64,000 bases of DNA, from positions 124,001 through 188,000 of the forward strand of contig CACPCG010000002.1 in the NCBI GenBank assembly GCA_902632305.1, written 5' to 3'. The translations under genes and the position numbers were made by a program. Below the pieces are notes generated by a model, which was not told where the DNA came from, made no database searches, and saw nothing but the letters and a program-made list of their open reading frames with translations. Shown piece by piece: positions 29,172 through 36,543 of the stretch. Source of the stretch: an uncultured Gammaproteobacteria bacterium (GTDB lineage Bacteria; Pseudomonadota; Gammaproteobacteria; GCA-002705445; GCA-002716945). The first letter of the stretch is position 1; the number at the start of each line of letters is the position of its first letter.

Positions 29172-30268
29172 TATTGTCCTAGAAAATTGTAAACAGCTAT
29201 CTCAGAAGCTCACAGAGATAAGGAGGTTAGTTTGACCTCTCTAAGCTTCAGACAGATATAAGTAACATTGAGAAAGACCTTGAATCTGAATCAAATTGGA
29301 ATGATAAGCCAAAAATGCGTGAGTTACAGATAAGCCATAAGAATAAAACAAAGCAGTTTGAAGAGATAACTAAAATAGGGAATGATATAGAGTTAATACA
29401 GTATTCCATGAATTCCATATTACAAGAGAAAAACCTTGATGAAAATCTAGAACTTCTTCAAGAGATGAATCATCTGATGCAAAATAGTCAAAAAAGCCTT
29501 AAGAATCTGGAGACATCATTTATGTTTAAGAATAAGGAAGATACTTGTAATTTATTCATTGATATACATTCTGGGTCAGGAGGAACAGAAGCACAAGATT
29601 GGGTGGAGATGCTCATGAGAATGTATATTAAATGGACTGAATCACATAATTTTAAACATGAGATGGTTGAGATTACAGAGGGCGATGTAGCAGGCCTGAA
29701 AAGCGTCACATTGAAAGTTTCAGGAGACTATGCTTATGGTTGGTTGAGAACTGAGACGGGAGTTCATAGATTAGTAAGAAAATCCCCATTTGATTCTGGA
29801 AATAGAAGACATACTTCTTTTGCATCTGTTTTTGTATATCCTCAAATTGAAGATGACATTATTGTAGATCTTAATCCAGCAGATTTAAGAATAGATGTCT
29901 ATCGGGCAAGTGGAGCTGGTGGACAACATGTAAATACAACAGAATCAGCAGTTCGGATAACACACATACCAACTAAAATTGTCACTCAATGTCAGAATGA
30001 TCGTTCTCAGCATAAAAATAAAGAAAATGCCTTAAAGCAACTTCATGCTAAACTATATTTATATGAACAAGAGAAAAAAAATAAAATTAAAAACAAGATA
30101 GAGTCAGAAAAGTCTGATATTTCTTGGGGTAGCCAGATAAGATCATATGTCTTAGATGACTCAAGAATAAAAGATTTAAGAACTAAATACGAAACGAGTA
30201 ATATTCAGAGTGTCTTGGATGGAAACATCGATGGATTTATTGAAGAAAGTTTAAAACAAGGCTATTAA
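29155..30268 (+). CDS. prfB: Peptide chain release factor 2, programmed +1 frameshift
   Basis: RF2 terminates translation at UGA and UAA. The first 26 codons (29155-29232, beginning [12 protein letters not shown]) end at an in-frame UGA at 29233-29235. A +1 shift on the preceding GUU codon continues in the frame that starts with GAC at 29234 and runs to 30268, giving about 370 residues. The shifted frame carries the stop-recognition SPF motif ([12 protein letters not shown]) and the catalytic GGQ motif ([13 protein letters not shown]). High RF2 stops at the UGA; low RF2 allows the shift, so synthesis is autoregulated. lysS follows after 2 bases, as in E. coli. Confidence 0.95.
29221..29236 (+). 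promoter_or_regulatory. RF2 autoregulatory frameshift site, GUU variant
   Basis: The order is AGGAGG, TTA, GTT, TGA, C. The internal Shine-Dalgarno hexamer is three bases before the slippery codon, exactly as in E. coli (AGGGGG UAU CUU UGA C). The slippery codon is GUU here instead of the CUU found at almost all known sites. The UGA followed by C, a weak termination context, is kept. Confidence 0.9.
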
Positions 30269-30270
30269 AA

Positions 30271-31740
30271 ATGACAGATGAAAATAAATTAATTTCTGAA
30301 AGAAAAAATAAATTTGAGAAAATTAAGAAGCATCAAAATCCATATCCGAATAATTTTAAGAAAAATATTAGTGCGGTAGATATCCTCGATTTATACAAAT
30401 CAAAAGATAAGACAGAATTAGAGAAAGTTGATTTATCATATGCTATTTCGGGTAGACTTCTAACTATAAGGGTTATGGGCAATTCAACATTCGCAAACTT
30501 ACACGACGAGACAGGGAAAATTCAAATATATTTATCTAAAAAAACAGTTGGTGATAATCAGTACGATATACTCAAAAATCTTGATTTGGGAGATATTGTA
30601 GGTGTTGAAGGTTCTATTTTTAAAACAAAAACTGGCGAAGTAACAATTAATGTCGCGAAGATTATTTTACTGTCGAAATCAGTGAGACCTCTTCCAGAGA
30701 AATTTCATGGAATTTCAGATATTGAGATTAAGTATAGGCAAAGATATCTAGATTTAATGATAAATCCTGATAGCAAAGAGGTTTTTAGAAAGCGTTCTCT
30801 TATAGTAAATACGATTCGTTCGTTATTTATTAAAAATAAATTTTTAGAAGTAGAGACCCCAATGATGCATCCTATTCCGGGTGGTGCCAACGCAAAACCA
30901 TTTGTTACACACCACAATACTCTAGATTTAGATCTTTATCTCAGAATTGCGCCTGAGTTATATTTGAAGCGATGTATTATTGGAGGTTTTGAGAGAGTTT
31001 TTGAAATAAATCGAAGTTTTAGAAACGAGGGATTGTCTATCAAACATAATCCAGAGTTCACAATGATTGAGTTTTATATAGCATATGAGGAATTCACTTA
31101 TCTTATGACCTTTATCGAGAAAATCTTTAAGGAACTATTTGGTGCTCTTGAACTTGAAAGTGAATTTATATACCAAGATGAAAAAATATTAACAACGATA
31201 CCATTTGAACGTTTAAAATTTCATCAGGCTATAATAAACAATGTTAAAGAAATAGACGGCAATAACATCAATAATTTAGAGATACTTCAGTCATATTGTA
31301 ATACGAGGGGTTATAAGGTAGCGGATAACTCTAATGCAGATGAACATTTGCTAGAAATTTTTGAAAAAGAGGTCGAAAAGACCTTACACTCACCTACTTT
31401 CATTACTCATTATCCAACTAGTGTCTCGCCTCTGGCGAGATCGTGTGATGATAATCCAGAATTATGCGAAAGATTTGAACTTTTTATAGCTGGCCGAGAA
31501 ATAGCAAATGGATTTTCAGAATTAAACGATCCAGAGGAGCAATCAAGACGTTTTAAAAATCAAGTGGGAAATGAGGATGAACAAATGAAATATGATGATG
31601 ATTTCATAAAAGCTTTAGAATATGGAATGCCGCCAACTACTGGAGCTGGAATAGGTATAGATAGATTAGTGATGTTACTTACGAATTGTGGATCAATCAG
31701 AGATGTTTTACTTTTCCCTCAAATGAGACCTAAAAAATAA
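30271..31740 (+). CDS. lysS: Lysyl-tRNA synthetase, class II
   Basis: Charges tRNA-Lys. An N-terminal OB-fold anticodon-binding domain (about 60-150, GRLLTIRVMGNSTFANLHDETGKIQ region) precedes the class II core with FLEVETPMMHPIPGGANAKPF, the motif-2 region FRNEGLSIKHNPEFTMIE and motif 3 GAGIGIDRLVMLLT. The length of 489 residues is typical. It is co-transcribed with prfB. The last 33 bases overlap a convergent small gene on the other strand. Confidence 0.96.
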   Translation: MTDENKLISERKNKFEKIKKHQNPYPNNFKKNISAVDILDLYKSKDKTELEKVDLSYAISGRLLTIRVMGNSTFANLHDETGKIQIYLSKKTVGDNQYDILKNLDLGDIVGVEGSIFKTKTGEVTINVAKIILLSKSVRPLPEKFHGISDIEIKYRQRYLDLMINPDSKEVFRKRSLIVNTIRSLFIKNKFLEVETPMMHPIPGGANAKPFVTHHNTLDLDLYLRIAPELYLKRCIIGGFERVFEINRSFRNEGLSIKHNPEFTMIEFYIAYEEFTYLMTFIEKIFKELFGALELESEFIYQDEKILTTIPFERLKFHQAIINNVKEIDGNNINNLEILQSYCNTRGYKVADNSNADEHLLEIFEKEVEKTLHSPTFITHYPTSVSPLARSCDDNPELCERFELFIAGREIANGFSELNDPEEQSRRFKNQVGNEDEQMKYDDDFIKALEYGMPPTTGAGIGIDRLVMLLTNCGSIRDVLLFPQMRPKK

Positions 31741-31965
31741 TTCCTCATAATTCTGAAAAAAATCATTAGTATCTACAAATTTCAATAACTGATTTTCTCC
31801 ATCGTTGTTGACAAAATCAACTATTATTTCTTTATCTATTGAGAGTGAGAAGTATCTACCATCATCAAAGTAAACTCTGACTTGATTATTCACCGTTTGA
31901 ATCTCAATCTGTTTTTTTGAGAAGAAATTTTCAATTTCGGCGAGAGTCTCATGTAGATTATTCAT
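31708..31965 (-). CDS. Small protein of unknown function linked to purB
   Basis: 85-residue acidic protein with no membrane helix. It begins MNNLHETLAEIENFF and has a predicted alternating beta pattern in the middle (VRVYFDDGRYFSLSIDKEIIVDFVN). It overlaps the purB stop by 8 bases, which suggests translational coupling to purB, and its 3' end runs antisense across the last 33 bases of lysS. I do not recognise a family. The operon-like overlap argues that it is a real gene. Confidence 0.55.
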   Translation of the reverse strand: MNNLHETLAEIENFFSKKQIEIQTVNNQVRVYFDDGRYFSLSIDKEIIVDFVNNDGENQLLKFVDTNDFFQNYEELFFRSHLREK

Positions 31966-33319
31966 TGCTTAGTGAAATTGAATATCCCAAATAATCTGAT
32001 GGCTTAAGATTAAGTAGTATGTTTTTTTCTTTTTTGGGAATATCTAGGGAGTTTATTATATTAATTATAATTTCTCTATTAAGCTTTTTTCCTCTTGAAA
32101 ATTTTTTTAAGAGCTCATACGGATCCTTGTTTGAATATTTTCTTGCAATCATTTGAATCGGCTCTGCCAATATTTCCCAAGACTCATCTAATTCATTAGA
32201 CAGCTGTTCCTTATTGATACTAATTTTATCTAAACCTATTAAAATATTTTTATATGCTACAATAGAGTAACCAAATGCCACTCCAATGTTTCTTAACGTA
32301 GTCGAGTCTGACAGATCCCTTTGTAGTCTACTAATGACTAACTTTGACGAAAAATAGTTGAGTAAACTATTTGCAAGGCCTAGATTACCCTCCGCATTTT
32401 CAAAATTAATAGGATTAATTTTATGAGGCATTGTTGATGATCCGACCTCTCCTTTAACATTTTTTTGAATAAAATAATTTTTTGATATATAACTCCACAT
32501 ATCTTGGGAAAGACCAATTAAAACAGAATTAATATGACTTAATTTATTCGAAATATTTGCAATATAATCATGTGATTCAATTTGAGTGGTGTGAGTATTT
32601 TGATTTAATCCGAGTGATTCAATAAATTTTTTTGTCTCTGATGGCCAGTTAATTGTTGGGTAGGCAAGTTTATGAGATGAATAGTTGCCAGTTGCTCCAT
32701 TCATTTTTCCCATTATTGGTATATCATTCATCATTTTAGAGATCTCATTAATTCTTTGGTAGTAAATTCTTAATTCTTTACCCATCGTTGTAGGAGAGGC
32801 TGGTTGCCCATGAGTAAAAGCGAGCATTGAATCATTCGAATATTTTTTACTATACTGTTTAAGTAATTTAGTAATTTTGCCTAGCTCAATTGATAAAATA
32901 TTTACTCCCTCTCTTATCATGAGAGCATAAGCTAGATTATTGATATCTTCTGATGTGCAAAAGATATGGAGGAATTCTTTGTAAATCTTGAGCTGACTAT
33001 TGCCCTCTATTTTAGACTTTAAATAATATTCAACAGCTTTTACATCATGTTTTGTCGTATCCTCAATCTTTTTAACCTTCTTCGCTTCAGTTAAGTTAAA
33101 ATCGGATAGAATATTCTTTAGAAAAGTTCTATTTTTTGACGATAGTTTTGGTAATTCACTGACACGTTTTATATCAGATATGAAAATGAACCATGATATT
33201 TCAATTTCAAGACGTTTTTTTATTAATCCAAATTCTGAAAAAGAGTTTGCAATTTCCTTGCAGTATTTAGAATATCTGCCATCTAGAGGTGAGATTGATA
33301 GTAATTCATCTTTTTTCAT
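31958..33319 (-). CDS. purB: Adenylosuccinate lyase
   Basis: Cleaves SAICAR to AICAR and adenylosuccinate to AMP, both releasing fumarate. The N-terminus SPLDGRYSKY and the fumarase/aspartase-family signature GSSTMPHKINPINFENAEGN near residue 295 are clear, with THGQPASPTTMGKE and TTQIESHDY as further active-site segments. Length is 453. It is divergent from fumC; fumarase acts on the fumarate that PurB releases. Confidence 0.96.
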   Translation of the reverse strand: MKKDELLSISPLDGRYSKYCKEIANSFSEFGLIKKRLEIEISWFIFISDIKRVSELPKLSSKNRTFLKNILSDFNLTEAKKVKKIEDTTKHDVKAVEYYLKSKIEGNSQLKIYKEFLHIFCTSEDINNLAYALMIREGVNILSIELGKITKLLKQYSKKYSNDSMLAFTHGQPASPTTMGKELRIYYQRINEISKMMNDIPIMGKMNGATGNYSSHKLAYPTINWPSETKKFIESLGLNQNTHTTQIESHDYIANISNKLSHINSVLIGLSQDMWSYISKNYFIQKNVKGEVGSSTMPHKINPINFENAEGNLGLANSLLNYFSSKLVISRLQRDLSDSTTLRNIGVAFGYSIVAYKNILIGLDKISINKEQLSNELDESWEILAEPIQMIARKYSNKDPYELLKKFSRGKKLNREIIINIINSLDIPKKEKNILLNLKPSDYLGYSISLSNE

Positions 33320-33381
33320 TCTATTCTTTATCTCAAAAATGTTATCATAGCATATATATTAGTTTTTTTACATGAAAGGTA

Positions 33382-34761
33382 ATGAAGAAAAAAAGTTATA
33401 GAGTAGTCAGCGATTCGCTCGGAAAAGTGAAAGTTCCGAAAGATGCACTTTATGGGGCACAAACTCAAAGAGCAATAGATAATTTCAAAATAAGTTGGTA
33501 TCGATTTGATCCTATTTTTCTGGAATCACTTGCCTCACTAAAGGCTGCATGTGCAATGGCTAATAAGAAAGCTAAGCTTATATCTGCCAGTAAATCTAGA
33601 GCCATACAACAGAGCGCAATGGAAATATTTAATAATATCGAAAAGTATTATGATCAGTTTCCAATTGATATATTCCAAACTGGGTCAGGCACAAGCACTA
33701 ACATGAATATGAATGAGGTGCTGGCAAGTCTCACAGAAAAAAAAATTAAATTAAAAATTCATCCCAACGATGACATAAATAAATCTCAGAGTTCAAATGA
33801 TGTAATACCATCTGCTATAAATATTTCCTCAGTGCTTTTATGTGATGAGCTATCAGATGTGATTGATTTTCTTATAATGACTCTTATTGAAAAAGAATGG
33901 GAGTATAAAGATATAATTAAAACTGGAAGAACACATTTAATGGATGCTGTTCCCTTATCATTAGGATATGAAATTGAAACATGGCGAGAGCAACTAGTAC
34001 ATGCAAATGAAGTTTTATTGACAAGTAAAGAGGAGTGTCAATTTTTACCAATTGGAGGAACTGCGATTGGCACAGGACTAAATGCACCGAAGAGATTTTC
34101 TGATAACACTTGCAAAGAATTAAATAATATCTATAAAAAACAAAAAATGAAGTTTAAACCTAATCCAAATAAATCAGAAATGATGAGTTCACAAAATCAT
34201 ATACTTACATTAAGTAGTTCATTATTGAGAATCTCATCATGTATTACGAAGATAGCAAATGATTTAAGATGGATGAATAGTGGGCCAGTGTCAGGTTTGT
34301 CTGAGATTAAACTCAAACCGCTACAGCCCGGAAGCAGCATAATGCCAGGAAAGATAAATCCTGTGATACCAGAAGCTGTGCTCATGGCAATGACCCAGGT
34401 GTCCGGCAATCACTCATCTATAAATATGGCATGTCATAGTGGCACGTTCCAATTGAACACTATGTTGCCACTATTAGCTCATAATATAATTGAGTCATTC
34501 AATTTATTGATTAGTTCAACTATGTCACTTACTAATACGGTTACTAGTTTTGAAATTAATGAATCCTCAATAAAATATAGTCTAGACCGCAACCCGATTA
34601 TCGCAACTAGACTAAATGATATTGTTGGTTATGACAAAGCTGCTACTATTGTAAAAGAAGCCTATAAAACGAATAAACCAATAATAGATGTTGCTGAGAG
34701 TATGACGGATCTTACAAGAAATCAATTAACTAAGTTACTCGATCCGAAAAAATTAGTCTAA
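33382..34761 (+). CDS. fumC: Fumarate hydratase class II
   Basis: Iron-independent fumarase interconverting fumarate and malate in the TCA cycle. Motifs are ALYGAQTQRA near the N-terminus, TGSGTSTNMNMNEV, NKSQSSNDVIPSA, KTGRTHLMDAVP and the signature GSSIMPGKINPVIPEAVL. The 459-residue length is normal. An AAGGT precedes the ATG. The ATG of the next gene follows its stop codon without a gap, so the ExbB-like module probably shares its transcript. Confidence 0.97.
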   Translation: MKKKSYRVVSDSLGKVKVPKDALYGAQTQRAIDNFKISWYRFDPIFLESLASLKAACAMANKKAKLISASKSRAIQQSAMEIFNNIEKYYDQFPIDIFQTGSGTSTNMNMNEVLASLTEKKIKLKIHPNDDINKSQSSNDVIPSAINISSVLLCDELSDVIDFLIMTLIEKEWEYKDIIKTGRTHLMDAVPLSLGYEIETWREQLVHANEVLLTSKEECQFLPIGGTAIGTGLNAPKRFSDNTCKELNNIYKKQKMKFKPNPNKSEMMSSQNHILTLSSSLLRISSCITKIANDLRWMNSGPVSGLSEIKLKPLQPGSSIMPGKINPVIPEAVLMAMTQVSGNHSSINMACHSGTFQLNTMLPLLAHNIIESFNLLISSTMSLTNTVTSFEINESSIKYSLDRNPIIATRLNDIVGYDKAATIVKEAYKTNKPIIDVAESMTDLTRNQLTKLLDPKKLV

Positions 34762-35445
34762 ATGATATTAGATTCTTCTTATAAAATAGATGAAATATTT
34801 TTCAGATGGCTCTATGGGTTCCTTGTAATTTTAGGATTATTTTATCTTTTAATTTATTATGGTCTAATATCAGAATTAGTTAAAAATGATGCTAGTTACA
34901 TTTCGTTACTTATTCTAAGTGTGTTCTTGTTGAGCACTGTTGTCCTAGGATATCATGTTTATCTACTTAATAATTGTCTAATAAAATTTAGAATATTTTT
35001 TAATAATGGTTCTAAAATAGAGGATTATTGTCAATTAAAAAACAATGATTACTATCAATCATGTATAAACGAATATATTCTCAATAGTACATCAAATACC
35101 AAATCTTTAAGCATGTCACTAGATGATGATTTTGAAATTAAACTCTATAAACATCATAATTTATTCTCTTTAATTTCAGATATATTTATAAGACTCGGTC
35201 TCGTTGGCACAGTAATTGGTTTTATTATAATGTTACAATCTCTCTCAGACCTAGAGAATTTTGATATAAATTTAATGCAAAATTTGTTAAAAGATATGAG
35301 TCTGGGTATGATGGTTGCGCTGTATACTACTCTTACAGGATTAATTACAGCAATAATCCTAACACTTCAGAACAAATATTTAGAGTCTGTATTATTCATT
35401 GTTTACTCATCAGTTATTAATCATACTCATCAATTTATCAAATGA
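34762..35445 (+). CDS. MotA/TolQ/ExbB-like proton-channel protein
   Basis: 227-residue inner-membrane protein with four likely helices at about 16-35, 46-68, 143-160 and 183-202 and a cytoplasmic loop between helices 2 and 3. The last two helices carry the family signature: RLGLVGTVIGFIIMLQSL and SLGMMVALYTTLTGLITAIIL. ExbB, TolQ and MotA form pentamers around an ExbD/TolR/MotB-type partner and use the proton motive force. It follows fumC directly and overlaps the ExbD-like gene by 4 bases. It is too divergent to call ExbB, TolQ or MotA, and no tonB, tolA or flagellar gene is nearby. Confidence 0.82.
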   Translation: MILDSSYKIDEIFFRWLYGFLVILGLFYLLIYYGLISELVKNDASYISLLILSVFLLSTVVLGYHVYLLNNCLIKFRIFFNNGSKIEDYCQLKNNDYYQSCINEYILNSTSNTKSLSMSLDDDFEIKLYKHHNLFSLISDIFIRLGLVGTVIGFIIMLQSLSDLENFDINLMQNLLKDMSLGMMVALYTTLTGLITAIILTLQNKYLESVLFIVYSSVINHTHQFIK

Positions 35446-36050
35446 GAAATAGAATAAGCAGAAATCATGTTGATCCATTTACTGATTTAATTTTTAATAT
35501 TTTATTAGGGTTTGTTTTATTATTTTTCATATCTATATTATTCATTAACCCAATAACTAAATTAGGTAATGTTAATTTGAAAGCTGAATATATTATTACG
35601 ATCGATTGGCCTGATAACCTTCCTGATGACATAGATCTCTGGGTGAGAGACCCAAATGGCGAGATTGTTTCTTACCTCAACAAAGATGCTGGTTGGCTCC
35701 ATCTTGATAGAGACGATCGTGGCATAATTAATGATAGGGTTAAAATAGGTGATCAGGAATTAGTTTATCCATTAAACAGAGAGGTTGTAACATTGAGAGG
35801 TCTTATACCTGGAGAGTATACAGTAAATGTTTTTTTATATGAGCATGAAAGCAAAAGACCAGTTGATGTTAAATTGACAATAGAAAAAGTAAATCCGTCA
35901 TTAAAACTTGTTTATTTTAATAGCATTTCTCTGCCAAGCAAAGATACAGAAATTACAATAGCAAGGTTCAATCTCAATCAAAAGGGCAATTACTCCATTC
36001 TGCCAAATAGGTTAAGCATTCTAACTCCATATCGACTGGAGAGTTATTGA
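35442..36050 (+). CDS. ExbD/TolR-like protein with an unfamiliar periplasmic domain
   Basis: 202 residues. A basic cytoplasmic N-terminus leads to one transmembrane helix (about 17-36). The junction reads VDPFTDLIFNILLGFVLLFF, close in pattern to the ExbD stretch around its essential membrane Asp; Asp15 would be the equivalent. The remaining ~165 periplasmic residues do not look like the ExbD/TolR fold: ITIDWPDNLPDDIDLWVRDPNG, GWLHLDRDDRG and LRGLIPGEYTVNVFLYE suggest a beta-sandwich with acidic, possibly Ca-binding, loops. It overlaps both neighbours (ATGA upstream, TGATG downstream), as expected for subunits of one complex. The ExbD relationship is inferred from the motif and context. Confidence 0.7.
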   Translation: MRNRISRNHVDPFTDLIFNILLGFVLLFFISILFINPITKLGNVNLKAEYIITIDWPDNLPDDIDLWVRDPNGEIVSYLNKDAGWLHLDRDDRGIINDRVKIGDQELVYPLNREVVTLRGLIPGEYTVNVFLYEHESKRPVDVKLTIEKVNPSLKLVYFNSISLPSKDTEITIARFNLNQKGNYSILPNRLSILTPYRLESY

Positions 36051-36487
36051 TGATAATTAGTATAATCTCAATTATATTTTCAATTGTATTAATTTACGGG
36101 GTGTTGATTCATAAATTACTTACGGGTGACTCTCTAAAAAGGCCTGTACTAAGTATAATTTCAATATTATTGTTATTTGTAACTTTACATATTTTTTATT
36201 TCTCTAATTTAGGTTACCCAGTAAAAAGTTCTTTGCCTGATAAATTTAAATTACAGTATTTTGTTAAAGATGAAGGTAATTTGTACTTAATGGTGGATGG
36301 TTTAAATGGTAACCCACCTCGATTACATGTTCTTGACTACAGCGCTAATCTTGAGAAAATCCTAAATGAAGCGATTGCAAAACAAAAACAAGGTAAAATA
36401 ATGATTGGAAAAGTAATTCATGCAAATGAGAATGATTATTATGGGATAATTTTCAACGATTTAGAGAGGAATTTGCCAAGCAAATAA
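36050..36487 (+). CDS. Two-helix membrane protein of unknown function, third gene of the ExbB/ExbD-like module
   Basis: 145 residues. Two hydrophobic helices at about 3-22 and 33-53 are joined by a short loop and followed by a C-terminal soluble domain of about 90 residues (FKLQYFVKDEGNLYLMVDGLNGNPPRLHVLDYS). No family is recognised. The start ATG overlaps the stop of the ExbD-like gene, so it is translationally coupled and is presumably part of the same membrane complex. A gap of 56 bases separates it from acnA. Confidence 0.7.
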   Translation: MIISIISIIFSIVLIYGVLIHKLLTGDSLKRPVLSIISILLLFVTLHIFYFSNLGYPVKSSLPDKFKLQYFVKDEGNLYLMVDGLNGNPPRLHVLDYSANLEKILNEAIAKQKQGKIMIGKVIHANENDYYGIIFNDLERNLPSK

Positions 36488-36543
36488 TGATATATTTTTA
36501 TATTTTCTATGATAGAATATGCTCAACTTGAAAACGGACAGTT

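Noticed and set aside
29233-29235. In-frame stop making prfB look like a pseudogene or starting at 29315.
   Set aside because: It is the programmed RF2 frameshift site with correct internal Shine-Dalgarno spacing.
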